A stretch of DNA of 64,000 nucleotides from CAVTWH01 sp963794685. Lineage in GTDB: Bacteria > Actinomycetota > Actinomycetes > Mycobacteriales > Micromonosporaceae. Positions within the stretch are counted from its first letter, which is position 1; every line of letters begins with the position of its first letter. Below, piece after piece: positions 39,400 to 48,919 of this stretch. The translations under genes and the position numbers were made by a program. Under the pieces are notes generated by a model. That model ran no database searches, had not been told where the DNA came from, and saw nothing but the letters and a program-made list of their open reading frames with translations. The stretch lies in assembly GCA_963794685.1 (NCBI GenBank), contig CAWCFK010000004.1, positions 682,001-746,000 on the forward strand, in the 5' to 3' direction.

Positions 39400-40200
39400 T
39401 CAGCGCTTCTCGATGGCGGCACGGAACTGGCGGAACAGCTCGGCCGCCTCGTCGACGGTACGACCCGGGAACAGCGCGCCCATTGCGCTGCCGTGATCGG
39501 CCCAGGCGCAGATCGGCATGTCCGGATCGGTGGCGTCGCCGCTACCCACGCTCGTCCCGCACTTCATCTCGCCGCCCAGCGGGCCGGGCGACACCTCGTG
39601 CAGGCCGGTCACCGAGTCCTGCGAGTCGTCGAGCAGGCCGAGGACCTTGGACAGCTCGTTGGCCGGCCGGTAGATCGCTCCGGTTCCGCCGAAGAGCAGC
39701 ACGCTGTGGGACTTGTCGCCGCCGATGTTGTAGACCGCCGCGGTCGGGTGCGCCAGTGAGCTGCCGCTGTTCACCGCGTCGCGCAGGTAGTTCGCGGTGT
39801 CGGTGCTGTCGGCCGAGGTGTCCCGGGACAAGCCGGCGACCTGGTCGGGCCAGGTGACGCTGGTGTTGCGGGCGCTGAAGACGTGGCTGAGGGTGGGACC
39901 GGTGAACACCCCGACGGCGAGCACTCCGACGGCCAGCCCACCAGCGACGTACCGGCCGATGTGCCGCCGACGCCGCGGCGCAGCCGTCCCGGCGCCGGTA
40001 TCGGCACGCGGGCCGGTCGGGTAGCCGAACAGGTTGTCGTCACTGTCATCGACGTCGAGGTCCAGGCCTGCGAAGAGCGGCCCGCTGTCGTCGTACCCGG
40101 AGTCTGTCGAGGTCGTCGACGCCGGGCGGGCGGGTTGGGCCGCGCCGGCCGGCTCCCGGTCGCCGGGCTCCCCGGTTGACTGCGCGTCGAGCTCGGTCAT
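39400..40200 (-). CDS. Membrane-anchored protein, paralogue A of a divergent pair
   Basis: 266 aa. An acidic, disordered cytoplasmic N-terminus (1-72) is followed by RRRRH, one transmembrane helix (about 80-102) and an extracytoplasmic domain (about 110-266). The domain shares an ordered series of motifs with the protein encoded divergently at 40380: WPDQVAGLSR / LPDELAGLAR, VLLFGGTGAIYRP / IMIFAGDGFLLRP, GPLGGEMKC / GPQGGVAKC and ICAWADHGSAMGALF / LCGWADYGSVGMACF. The two Cys of the motifs probably form a disulfide. Function unknown. Single-pass type II topology is inferred. Confidence 0.65.
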   Translation of the reverse strand: MTELDAQSTGEPGDREPAGAAQPARPASTTSTDSGYDDSGPLFAGLDLDVDDSDDNLFGYPTGPRADTGAGTAAPRRRRHIGRYVAGGLAVGVLAVGVFTGPTLSHVFSARNTSVTWPDQVAGLSRDTSADSTDTANYLRDAVNSGSSLAHPTAAVYNIGGDKSHSVLLFGGTGAIYRPANELSKVLGLLDDSQDSVTGLHEVSPGPLGGEMKCGTSVGSGDATDPDMPICAWADHGSAMGALFPGRTVDEAAELFRQFRAAIEKR

Positions 40201-40379
40201 CTGGCCTCCTCCGCCGGGCTCGGGCGAGCCTAGCAGTCGGCGGACAGATCCATACGCACAGTTGCCGTCTGCTACCTGAATCGGGGGCTGTCATGCCCTC
40301 CAAACGTCGCTACGCTGCCGGTACGGACGGACGCGGTGCGTCGACGTTCCGGCCGGCACCGAGGCACAGAGGATCGATG

Positions 40380-41402
40380 ATGGCCTACCCACCGCACCCG
40401 CGCGACGAGCGGTCCGGTCACCGGGACCGCGAGGCGTCCGCGCCCGGGTACGACGAGGCCGAAGAGGCTGTCTGGCCGTCGCGGACCAGCCGGGCTCCGC
40501 AGCGCCGGCCGGACGGCACCCGTACCGGCGAATGGGCCCGACCCAGCGGCGAGTGGGCCCGACCCAGCGGCGAATGGTCACGGCCCAGCGGCGAGCAGCC
40601 GCGCACCGGATCGCGGACCGGCGAGTGGGCGGGCAGCGCCGGGTCGGCACGATCCGGGGAGTGGGCGCGCACCACCGGGCCGGCCCGGTCCGGCGAGTGG
40701 GCCCGGACTCCCGCCCGTACCACCGATGGTCCGCACACCGGCGGCATTCCGAGGCAGCGCTCCGCTCCGCCGGCGACCGGCTGGGGCCGATCCACCAGCG
40801 GTCGCCGCCCGTTCGTCCCACCGCGCAAGCGCTCCGGTGGCAAGATATTCATGATCTTCCTGGGTTTCTGCCTGGTGTTCTGCGCCGGTGCGCTCTACAT
40901 CGGCGCAGACAAGATCGGCAAGAGCTACCCGGCCACCGTGACGCTGCCCGACGAGCTCGCCGGACTGGCCCGGATCGAGGACAAGGACCTGCAGGCCGGC
41001 GCCGACGAAGTGGTGGCCGCACTGCGGTCCGGCACCGGGATCAAGCACGCGGTCGCCGGCGTCTTCGCCAAGGAAGGCGACGACCAGCACCCCATCATGA
41101 TCTTCGCGGGCGACGGCTTCCTGCTCCGCCCGGAACAGGTGCTGGCCACCGGCATGCGCCAGATGAACACCGACGGCTTCGGTTTCGGCGAGCCGATGGC
41201 GGTCAGCGCCGGCCCACAGGGCGGCGTCGCCAAGTGCGCGATGGGCACTTTGCAGGCCGACGACAAGACCGAGATCGACCTGGTGCTCTGTGGCTGGGCC
41301 GACTACGGCAGCGTGGGCATGGCCTGCTTTATCAACTCCAAGGAGGCGGCAGCCGCCGCCGAGCAGTTGCTGGCCATCCGGGACGTGGTCGAAACCCACT
41401 GA
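40380..41402 (+). CDS. Membrane-anchored protein with SGEWARP repeats, paralogue B of a divergent pair
   Basis: 340 aa from the ATG at 40380 (AGAGGA 6 nt upstream; an adjacent ATG at 40377 is possible). Cytoplasmic N-terminus of about 155 residues made of degenerate SGEWARP(S) repeats, including three near-identical consecutive copies, then a basic stretch, a transmembrane helix (about 159-180, KIFMIFLGFCLVFCAGALYIGA) and an extracytoplasmic domain homologous to the product of 39400-40200. The repeat tract is encoded by 24-bp DNA repeats (about 40535-40600). Function unknown; divergent paralogues suggest duplication and possible hetero-oligomers (inferred). Confidence 0.65.
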   Translation: MAYPPHPRDERSGHRDREASAPGYDEAEEAVWPSRTSRAPQRRPDGTRTGEWARPSGEWARPSGEWSRPSGEQPRTGSRTGEWAGSAGSARSGEWARTTGPARSGEWARTPARTTDGPHTGGIPRQRSAPPATGWGRSTSGRRPFVPPRKRSGGKIFMIFLGFCLVFCAGALYIGADKIGKSYPATVTLPDELAGLARIEDKDLQAGADEVVAALRSGTGIKHAVAGVFAKEGDDQHPIMIFAGDGFLLRPEQVLATGMRQMNTDGFGFGEPMAVSAGPQGGVAKCAMGTLQADDKTEIDLVLCGWADYGSVGMACFINSKEAAAAAEQLLAIRDVVETH

Positions 41403-41406
41403 CCCG

Positions 41407-41466
41407 CCGGCCGCCCGGCGGTGGTATGACCGGCCGCCCGGCGGTGGCATGACCGGCCGCCCGGCC
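41407..41466. repeat. 23-bp tandem repeat, about 2.6 copies
   Basis: Copies at 41407-41429, 41430-41452 (one change) and a partial copy 41453-41466. The unit starts CCGGCCGCCCGGCGG and ends ATGA. It lies between the membrane protein and valS. Confidence 0.8.
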
Positions 41467-41518
41467 GGACCCTAAACGCGCGCGCGAGGGCCGACCGCGC
41501 CCACGTAGAATTTCCAGC

Positions 41519-44146
41519 GTGACGAATACACCGCAGACCAGCCCCGCATCGCCGGTGAACCTCGCAGCGCAGTACGCGCCCGCGCAGGTCGAGCAGCCGC
41601 GGTACGAGCGCTGGGTAGCGGAGGGGTACTTCAAGCCGCGGCCCAACCCGGACCTGCCGGCCTACACCATCGTCATCCCGCCGCCGAACGTGACCGGGTC
41701 GCTGCACGTCGGCCACGCCCTCGACCACACCATCCAGGACGCGCTGATCCGCCGCCGACGGATGCAGCAGTACGAGGCGCTCTGGCTGCCCGGGATGGAC
41801 CACGCCGGCATCGCCACCCAGAACGTGGTGGAGCGGATGCTCGCCAAGCAGGACGGCCTGTCCCGGCACGACCTGGGCCGGGACGCCTTCGTGGCGAAGG
41901 TGTGGGAGTGGAAGGCTGAGTCCGGCGGGTCGATCCTCGGGCAGATGCGCCGGCTCGGTGACTCGGTGGACTGGTCCCGGGAGCGGTTCACCATGGACCC
42001 CGGGCTGTCCCAGGCCGTGCAGACCATCTTCAAGCGGCTCTACGACGACGGCCTGATCTACCGTGCCGAGCGGATCATCAACTGGTGTCCGCGCTGCATG
42101 ACAGCGCTGTCCGACATCGAAGTGGAGCACGCCGACGACGAGGGCGAACTGGTCTCCATCCGGTACAGCGACGAGATCGTGGTGGCGACCACCCGGGCCG
42201 AGACGATGCTCGGGGACACGGCGGTGGCCGTGCACCCGGACGACGAGCGGTACCGGCACCTGGTGGGTACCACGGTGGAGCTGCCGTTGACCGGGCGACG
42301 TATCCCGATCGTGGCGGACGCCTACGTCGACCCCAGCTTCGGTACCGGCGCGGTGAAGGTGACCCCGGCGCACGACCCCAATGACTTCGAGATCGGCCAG
42401 CGGCACAACCTGCCCAACCTGACCGTGATGGACGAGCGCGGCATCATCACCGCGCACGGCCCGTTCCTCGGGCTGGACCGGTTCGAGGCCCGGCCGGCCG
42501 TGGTCGCCGCGCTGCGCGCGCAGGGGCTGATCGTCGCCGAGAAGCGGCCGTACCTGCACGCGGTGGGGCACTGTGAGCGGTGCGGCACGGTGGTGGAGCC
42601 GCGGCTGTCGTTGCAGTGGTTCGTGAGTACCGGGCCGCTGGCGAAGGCGGCCGGCGACGCCGTGCGCGAGGGCCGGGTGCGGATCGAGCCGGTGGAGCTG
42701 GAGAAGCGCTACTTCGCCTGGGTCGACAACATGCACGACTGGTGCATCTCCCGGCAGCTGTGGTGGGGGCACCGGATCCCGGTCTGGTACGGCCCGGCCG
42801 GCGAAGTGCTCTGCGTGGGCCCGGACGAACAGCCGCCCGGCGGTTCGCCCGAGGCGGCCACCGCGGCCGGCTGGCGGCAGGACGAGGACGTGCTGGACAC
42901 CTGGTTCTCCAGCGCGCTCTGGCCATTCTCCACGCTGGGCTGGCCCGAACAGACCGCCGACCTGGCCCGCCACTACCCGACCAGCGTGCTGGTGACCGGG
43001 TACGACATCCTCTTCTTCTGGGTGGCCCGGATGATGATGTTCGGGCTGTACGCGATGGACGGTAGGCAGCCGTTCGACACCGTGGTGCTGCACGGCCTGG
43101 TGCGCGACCAGTTCGGCAAGAAGATGTCGAAGTCCTCCGGTACCCAGGTGGACCCGCTGGACTGGATCGACAGGTTCGGCGCCGACGCCACCCGGTTCAC
43201 CCTCGCCCGGGGCGCCAACCCGGGTGCCGACGTGCCGGTCTCCGAGGAGTGGGTGCAGGGCTCCCGCAACTTCTGCAACAAGCTCTGGAACGCCACCCGG
43301 TTCGCGCTGCTCAACGGCGCGACCACCGAGGGGCCGCTGCCTGAGCCGGCCGGACTGTCCAGTGTGGACCGCTGGATTCTGTCCCGGCTGCAGCACGTCA
43401 TCACCGAGGTGGACGGCCTCTTCGAGGCGTTCGAGTTCGCCAAGATCTGCGACGTGCTCTACCACTTCGCCTGGGACGAGGTCTGCGACTGGTACCTGGA
43501 ACTGGCCAAGCCGGTGATCGGCGACTCGCCGGACACCCGCCGGGTGCTCGGCCACGTCCTCGACCAGCTGCTCAAGCTGCTGCACCCGGTGATCCCGTTC
43601 GTCACCGAGGAGCTGTGGACGGCGCTGACCGGCGCCGAGACGGTGGTGCTCGCGCAGTGGCCGACGGCCCGGCGCGCGCTCACCGACTCCGCCGCCGAAG
43701 CCGAGATCGGCCGGCTGCAGAAGGTGGTCACCGAGGTCCGCCGGTTCCGCTCCGACCAGGGGCTGCGCCCGGGCCAACGGGTGCACACCCGACTGGACGG
43801 GCTGGCCGGCGCCGGGCTTGCCGCCCAGGAGGCGCTGATCCGCTCGCTGGCCCGGCTCGACCCGGCCGGCGACGAGTTCACCCCGACCGCCACCCTCACC
43901 GTCACCGGCGGGGTCACCGTGGCGCTGGACACCCGCGGCACCATCGACCTCGACGCCGAACGGGCCCGGCTCACCAAGGACCTCGCGGTGGCCGAGAAGG
44001 AACGGGCGGCGGCGCAGGCCAAGCTCGACAACGCCGAGTTCCTCAGCAAGGCGCCCGAGCCGGTGGTCGCCAAGATCAAGACCCGGTTGGCCGCCGCGCA
44101 GGCTGAGCTGGTCCGCATCGGCGCGGCGCTGGAGTCGCTCGGATGA
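41519..44146 (+). CDS. valS: Valyl-tRNA synthetase
   Basis: 875 aa, GTG start. Class Ia synthetase with the HIGH motif as HVGH (63-66), KKMSKS at about 533-538, the editing (CP1) domain with DTAVAVHPDDERY, WCISRQLWWGHRIPVWY, and the C-terminal coiled-coil arm (about 810-875) that distinguishes ValRS from IleRS. Charges tRNA-Val and edits Thr. No T-box is seen upstream, unlike ileS. It is followed after 46 nt by folC, a common actinobacterial arrangement, and probably heads a valS-folC-DUF4233 operon. Confidence 0.97.
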   Translation: MTNTPQTSPASPVNLAAQYAPAQVEQPRYERWVAEGYFKPRPNPDLPAYTIVIPPPNVTGSLHVGHALDHTIQDALIRRRRMQQYEALWLPGMDHAGIATQNVVERMLAKQDGLSRHDLGRDAFVAKVWEWKAESGGSILGQMRRLGDSVDWSRERFTMDPGLSQAVQTIFKRLYDDGLIYRAERIINWCPRCMTALSDIEVEHADDEGELVSIRYSDEIVVATTRAETMLGDTAVAVHPDDERYRHLVGTTVELPLTGRRIPIVADAYVDPSFGTGAVKVTPAHDPNDFEIGQRHNLPNLTVMDERGIITAHGPFLGLDRFEARPAVVAALRAQGLIVAEKRPYLHAVGHCERCGTVVEPRLSLQWFVSTGPLAKAAGDAVREGRVRIEPVELEKRYFAWVDNMHDWCISRQLWWGHRIPVWYGPAGEVLCVGPDEQPPGGSPEAATAAGWRQDEDVLDTWFSSALWPFSTLGWPEQTADLARHYPTSVLVTGYDILFFWVARMMMFGLYAMDGRQPFDTVVLHGLVRDQFGKKMSKSSGTQVDPLDWIDRFGADATRFTLARGANPGADVPVSEEWVQGSRNFCNKLWNATRFALLNGATTEGPLPEPAGLSSVDRWILSRLQHVITEVDGLFEAFEFAKICDVLYHFAWDEVCDWYLELAKPVIGDSPDTRRVLGHVLDQLLKLLHPVIPFVTEELWTALTGAETVVLAQWPTARRALTDSAAEAEIGRLQKVVTEVRRFRSDQGLRPGQRVHTRLDGLAGAGLAAQEALIRSLARLDPAGDEFTPTATLTVTGGVTVALDTRGTIDLDAERARLTKDLAVAEKERAAAQAKLDNAEFLSKAPEPVVAKIKTRLAAAQAELVRIGAALESLG

Positions 44147-44192
44147 CGCGCTACCCCGGCCCCGCCGGGTCGGTGCGGGCCGGAGGCCTCCG

Positions 44193-45521
44193 ATGACCAG
44201 CGAGTACGAGCAGGTCAACGCCGAACTCGACGGGCGCGGCTTCACCCGGATGGTCTTCGACCTGTCCAAGATCGAGGACCTGATGGACGCCCTGGGCGCC
44301 CCGCAGCGCTCGTACCCCTCGATCCATCTGACCGGCACGAACGGCAAGACGTCGACGGCCAGGATGATCGAGTCGCTGCTACGCGCCCACGGCCTGCGCA
44401 CCGGCCGCTACACCAGCCCGCACCTGGAGACCGTCCGGGAACGTATCGCGCTGGACGGTGAGCCGATCAGCGAGCGCCGGTTCGTGGCCACCTACCAGGA
44501 GATCGCCCCGGTGGCCGCGCTGGTCGACGCGAAGTACCCGGAGCCGCTGACCTACTTCGACCTGACCACCGCGATGGCGTTCGCCGCGTTCGCCGACGCG
44601 CCCGTCGACGTGGCCGTGGTCGAGGTCGGAATGGGCGGCGCGGAGGACGCCACCAACGTGCTGCACGCGCAGACCTGCGTGATCACCCCGATCGGGCTGG
44701 ACCACACCGAGTGGCTGGGCGACACGCTCACCGACATCGCCGACGCCAAGGCCGGCATCGTGCACAGTGGCGCGACGCTGATCTGCGCGGCCCAGGACCC
44801 CGAGGCGATCGAGCCGATCCTGCGCCGCTGCGCCGAGGTCGGCGCGACAATGGCCCGCGAGGGCGCCGAGTTCGGCGTGGTCGAACGGGTGCTCGCCGTC
44901 GGCGGGCAGGTACTCAGCATCCAGGGCCTCGGCGGCCGGTACGAGGAGATCTTCATCCCGCTGCACGGTGAGCACCAGGCGCAGAACGCGGCCCTGGCAC
45001 TCGCCGCCGTGGAGACCTTCCTCGGCGTCGGCACGGAGCGCGCTCTCGACCCGGAGGCGGTCCGCCAGGGCTTCGCCGGCACCACCTCGCCCGGCCGGCT
45101 GGAGCGGGTCCGCACCGCACCCACGGTGTTGCTCGATGCCGCGCACAACCCGCACGGGATGGCCGCCACGGTGGCCGCCCTGGAACAGGAGTTCGCCTTC
45201 CGCCGGCTGGTGGTGGTGCTCGCCATGTTCGCAGACAAGGACGTCGACGGCGTCCTCGAACTACTCGAACCGGTCGCTGACTACGTGGTCGTCACCCGCA
45301 ACTCCTCACCCCGCACGATGTCGGCCAATGCGCTCGCCGAACAGGCGGTCGAGTTCTTCGGCGGGGACCGGGTGGTGGTCGAACCGCAGCTGCCGGACGC
45401 CATCGCGGCCGCCATCGGGCTCGCGGAGGCCGACACCGACGGGGAGATGGGCGGCGTCGGGGTACTGGTGACAGGTTCGGTGGTGACCGTGGCCGACGCC
45501 CGTAAGCTGTTCCGTCGATGA
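44193..45521 (+). CDS. folC: Folylpolyglutamate synthase/dihydrofolate synthase
   Basis: 442 aa, ATG with GGAGG upstream. Mur-ligase-like ATPase with P-loop GTNGKTS (48-54), the folate-binding TGRYTSPHLETVRERI segment, VGMGGAEDATNVL and GLDHTEWLGDTL (omega loop/metal site), and the C-terminal domain with DAAHNPHG. Adds glutamate to dihydropteroate and to folates. The stop overlaps the ATG of the next gene (ATGA). Length is normal. Confidence 0.95.
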   Translation: MTSEYEQVNAELDGRGFTRMVFDLSKIEDLMDALGAPQRSYPSIHLTGTNGKTSTARMIESLLRAHGLRTGRYTSPHLETVRERIALDGEPISERRFVATYQEIAPVAALVDAKYPEPLTYFDLTTAMAFAAFADAPVDVAVVEVGMGGAEDATNVLHAQTCVITPIGLDHTEWLGDTLTDIADAKAGIVHSGATLICAAQDPEAIEPILRRCAEVGATMAREGAEFGVVERVLAVGGQVLSIQGLGGRYEEIFIPLHGEHQAQNAALALAAVETFLGVGTERALDPEAVRQGFAGTTSPGRLERVRTAPTVLLDAAHNPHGMAATVAALEQEFAFRRLVVVLAMFADKDVDGVLELLEPVADYVVVTRNSSPRTMSANALAEQAVEFFGGDRVVVEPQLPDAIAAAIGLAEADTDGEMGGVGVLVTGSVVTVADARKLFRR

Positions 45522-46000
45522 GCACGAACGCGCAGCCACCCCAGCCTGAGGACGCCCGGCCGCCGGCCACCGAGCCGCCGCAGTCGTCCGGGGACACGTC
45601 ACCGGCCGCCGCCGACGCCCCGCCGAACTGGCCGCGCTCCGGGCTGAGCAACCCGAGCGCAGCGGTACGCGGGGTGGGCGCCGGCGCGCTGGTGATCGAG
45701 GCGCTGGTACTGCTGCTCGCGATTGTGCCGCTGACCAAGCTGGACACCCGGGCGACCAGCTGGGCGGTCGCCTCGGTGGTCGCGCTGTGCGTGCTCTGTG
45801 TGCTGCTTGCCGGGCTGCTGCGCTACCGCTGGGCGTGGTACGCGGGGGTAGCCGTCCAGATGCTCATCTGTCTGTGCGGCTTCTTCCACCTGATGCTGCT
45901 CGCCTTCGGCATCGTCTTCGGCGCCATCTGGGCGTACGTGCTCTCCGTCCGTCGTAGCGTGCTCGGCGGCCAGCCCCCCGCCGGACCCGCCGACCGCTGA
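45518..46000 (+). CDS. DUF4233 four-helix membrane protein
   Basis: 160 aa. A Pro/Ala-rich N-terminus (about 1-45) precedes hydrophobic segments at about 55-75, 85-105, 108-120 and 122-143. The motif NPSAAVRGVGAGALVIEALVLLLAIVPL and the position behind folC identify DUF4233. It is translationally coupled to folC. Function unknown; conserved linkage with folC suggests a membrane role linked to folate or tRNA-charging genes, unproven. Confidence 0.8.
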   Translation: MSTNAQPPQPEDARPPATEPPQSSGDTSPAAADAPPNWPRSGLSNPSAAVRGVGAGALVIEALVLLLAIVPLTKLDTRATSWAVASVVALCVLCVLLAGLLRYRWAWYAGVAVQMLICLCGFFHLMLLAFGIVFGAIWAYVLSVRRSVLGGQPPAGPADR

Positions 46001-46053
46001 CGGGGCCACCGGTCGGGCGGGGCTCGCCGGCTCGGCCTGATACGTTCGTTGAC

Positions 46054-46491
46054 GTGGATCAACGGATCAGCCTCATCACTCTCGGAGTCGCCAGCGTTCC
46101 CCGCGCCAGGACCTTCTACGAGCAGCTCGGCTGGCGCGGCCAGGAGGTCGACGAGACCGTGTTCTTCCAGGCCGGCGGGGTAGCGCTGGTGTTGTGGGGA
46201 CGCGCCAAGCTGGCCGCCGACTCCGGTGTGGACGACCAGCACACGGACGGCTTCGGTGGCATGTCGCTGGCACACAACGTCCGTTCCCGGGGCGAGGTCG
46301 ACGAGGTACTGGCCACGGCCGCGAACGCCGGAGCCGTGATCACCCGGGTGGCGGCCGAGACGTTCTACGGCGGCTACGCCGGCTGCTTCCGCGACCCGGA
46401 CGGCCACGTCTGGGAGATCGCCCACAACCCGGGCTTCCCGCTCGGACCCGACGGCGCGATCACCATCCCCGACTTCGACGCGTCGTCCTAG
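46054..46491 (+). CDS. VOC-family protein
   Basis: 145 aa, GTG start. One VOC unit: LITLGVASVPRARTFYEQLGWRG at the N-terminus, FGGMSLAHNV in the second module and GCFRDPDGHVWEIAHNPGF at the end, with the metal-ligand Glu in VWEIAHN (about 125). Such two-module VOC proteins are often uncharacterised dioxygenase- or glyoxalase-like enzymes. It is 53 nt from DUF4233 and may be the end of the valS-folC unit. Confidence 0.82.
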   Translation: MDQRISLITLGVASVPRARTFYEQLGWRGQEVDETVFFQAGGVALVLWGRAKLAADSGVDDQHTDGFGGMSLAHNVRSRGEVDEVLATAANAGAVITRVAAETFYGGYAGCFRDPDGHVWEIAHNPGFPLGPDGAITIPDFDASS

Positions 46492-46540
46492 CCTGTCGGC
46501 GTCGCCGCGGGCGGGACGGCCGCTGCGGCGACCGGCGGGG

Positions 46541-48736
46541 TCACGGGGCCGGGATCCACTTGGTCAGCGCGATGCCGTGGCCGTCCGGGTCGTGACACGC
46601 GGCCGACCACATCTCCAGACCCTCCGACCAGTTCACCAGGAGCGGCCCGTGGACGAACGGGACACCGTGCCCGCGCAGCGTCGTGTACGCGTCGTTGACG
46701 TCCGCCACAGTCAGGATGAGGAACAGCAGTTCGCCGCGGCCCACGGGGCGGCCCCGGTCCACGATCAGGGTCAGATGCGCTGATCCGCAGCTCAGTACCG
46801 CCTGGCCGATCTGCTGGTCGACCAGGGTCAGGCCGAGCACGTCGCGGTAGAAGGCGACCGCCCGGCCCAGGTTCTGCACGGTCAGCCGGACATCGGCCGC
46901 CGGCTCCTCAACGCTCTTGCCGGGCGGCGGGTTGATCCGCTGGTAGGCGGCGGCGAGGTCCTCGGTGCCACCGGGCTCGGCGATCGGCGGCTGCACCGGC
47001 AGCAGTCGACTGATGCGGGGCGGGCGGTAGCTTGTGCCGGCCGCGGGTACCGGGGTGGCCAGTTCGTCTGCGCCGTCCCCGGCCGGCCGTGGCCGGGGTA
47101 CCACCTCGGCGCCGCCGAGCACCCCGGCGTCCGTGTCGGGGTAGGCGTCCGTCTCGGAGTACTGGCGCTGGTTCGGGACCACCGGCCCCGACTCGTCCAC
47201 TGCGCCGCGTCCGCTCGTCGGGTCGGGCACCGAGCGGATCGCGCGGGGTAAGGAACCTGGCGTCGCACCCGGATCGGCGCCCGCCGAGGCACCGTTCGCG
47301 GAATCGCGGTAGGGCCGGGGCCGCCGCTTCGCGGGCGTCGCGGTCCCCTCCGTGCGGGCGTTGGCCGGGTCGACGGCGTGCGGGCTCGGGCCCGACCGGT
47401 CCGCGGGTGCCGAGCCCGGCTGCGGGGACGCCCGGTGTCGGGCCGGACGTTCGTCAGCCGGCTCGGTGGGGAACGGCACGCTGGCGGCCGGGTCCGCCGG
47501 GTCCGCCGGGTCCGCCGGGTCCGTCGGGCCTGCGGGGTCCGTCGGGCCTGCGGGGCCTGCCGGGCTTGCGGGGGGTGCCGAGCTCGCCGGGGCGGCGGCG
47601 GGTGGGTCGGAGCGGCGCGCGTCGGCGCCGGGATCCTCGGGGGCGCCGAAGTCGATCCGGTCGATCCGCTCTGCGAACGGGTTGTCGGTCGAGCCGGTCC
47701 GGAAGGCGTCGAGCAGGTCGTCGTCGCGGGGGCGCTCGGGGAACGTGTAGTCCTCCGGCGACCGGCGCTGGCCGCCCACCGGATTGCCGCCCCGGCCGCC
47801 GACCCGATCGGCCCCGGTGGTGTCGATCCCAGTGGCGCCAGTATCGGTGGTACCGGTGCCAGTGAAGTCGGTGCCGGTGAAGTCGGTGCCGGTGGCGGCG
47901 GGGGTCGCCGCGTCGGCGGGCCGGTCAGCCGGGTCGGTGAGTCGGTTGGCGCGTGCCGGGCCACCGGGCCGGGCCGCGCTGCTGAAGTCGTCGGGCCGGG
48001 CCTCCACCAGACCGGCCGAGCCCATCGTCGAGTCGTGTCCGGCGTCCGCGTCGGCCCGGGCGTCCGCGGGGGACTCGGCCGGCCGGACGCGGGGGTCGTA
48101 CAAGTCGAAAAAGACCTCGCCGCCGGTGGTGCCGGTGTCCGGGTCCGCCGGATCCCGCTGCTCGCGGGGCCAGCGATCGCCGGCCGCCGCCACATCCACC
48201 GGATCGGCGTCAACGACCTCAGCGTCGAAGACCTCGGAGTCAACGACTTCGGCGTCGACGACCTCGGCGTCGTAGGGCACGGTTCCGGCAGGGTATTCAC
48301 TGGCGGGGTATTCACTCTCGGGCACTTCCGCGCCGGCCGTGGCGGCTGCGCCGGGGGCCGGGTTGGTGCCGCTGGGGGTGCCCGATCCGGCTTCGGGGTC
48401 GTAGACGCCGTAGAGGTTCTCGACCGCCTCGCCGTTGATGTAGCGGTGGCCGTTCCGGTCGAGCATCACCGACTCGACCTCGTCCGCGGACTCCTCGTCC
48501 TCGTCGTCCAGCACGGCGGTGGTGGCGGCCCGGCCGGGTGGATTACCAGCGTTGATCTTGGAGACGGCGTACAGCGCGACGCCGCCACCGAGCAGCGCCA
48601 CCCCGAGCGCCGTGGGAATCCAACTGCCCGAACCCAGGCTCCAGGCCAGCAGATATGCCCCCAGCACGCCGAGGACGCCAGCGGCGACCTTCCGGCCGAC
48701 CGAGACCTTGCCGACCGGCACTCCGGTAGTCGCCAC
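46541..48736 (-). CDS. Large membrane-anchored protein: two helices, about 530-residue disordered tract, C-terminal VOC domain
   Basis: 731 aa, ATG with GGAGGTC upstream. Two hydrophobic helices near the N-terminus (about 16-33 and 38-58) are followed by an acidic, Pro/Ala/Asp-rich low-complexity region (about 70-605). This contains amino-acid repeats: EVVDAEVVDSEVFDAEVVD, TDFTGTDFTGTGTTDTG and DPADPADPADPA. The C-terminus (about 615-731) is a complete VOC domain (VRLTVQNLGRAVAFYRDVLGL, LLFLILTVADVNDAYTTLRGHG, ACHDPDGHGIALTKW). The domain order is unusual; VOC proteins are normally small and soluble. The frame is open and codon bias is normal throughout, so fusion by error is unlikely. Function unknown. 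Confidence 0.75.
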   Translation of the reverse strand: MATTGVPVGKVSVGRKVAAGVLGVLGAYLLAWSLGSGSWIPTALGVALLGGGVALYAVSKINAGNPPGRAATTAVLDDEDEESADEVESVMLDRNGHRYINGEAVENLYGVYDPEAGSGTPSGTNPAPGAAATAGAEVPESEYPASEYPAGTVPYDAEVVDAEVVDSEVFDAEVVDADPVDVAAAGDRWPREQRDPADPDTGTTGGEVFFDLYDPRVRPAESPADARADADAGHDSTMGSAGLVEARPDDFSSAARPGGPARANRLTDPADRPADAATPAATGTDFTGTDFTGTGTTDTGATGIDTTGADRVGGRGGNPVGGQRRSPEDYTFPERPRDDDLLDAFRTGSTDNPFAERIDRIDFGAPEDPGADARRSDPPAAAPASSAPPASPAGPAGPTDPAGPTDPADPADPADPAASVPFPTEPADERPARHRASPQPGSAPADRSGPSPHAVDPANARTEGTATPAKRRPRPYRDSANGASAGADPGATPGSLPRAIRSVPDPTSGRGAVDESGPVVPNQRQYSETDAYPDTDAGVLGGAEVVPRPRPAGDGADELATPVPAAGTSYRPPRISRLLPVQPPIAEPGGTEDLAAAYQRINPPPGKSVEEPAADVRLTVQNLGRAVAFYRDVLGLTLVDQQIGQAVLSCGSAHLTLIVDRGRPVGRGELLFLILTVADVNDAYTTLRGHGVPFVHGPLLVNWSEGLEMWSAACHDPDGHGIALTKWIPAP

Positions 48737-48919
48737 CCGTGACCTCCTGTGAGGGTGGGCACCGGTTTGTCCGGCCCCACCCGCATCGACCTCCCCCGAG
48801 GTACATCCGCCAGGCTAGGCGGATTGCCGGCGGTACGGAAGCCCGCAACGGCGGCCACCTGCACTGGGGGGATGAGCGCTGGTTAGGCTCTGCGGTGACA
48901 ACGAATCAGGGGAGCAGTC

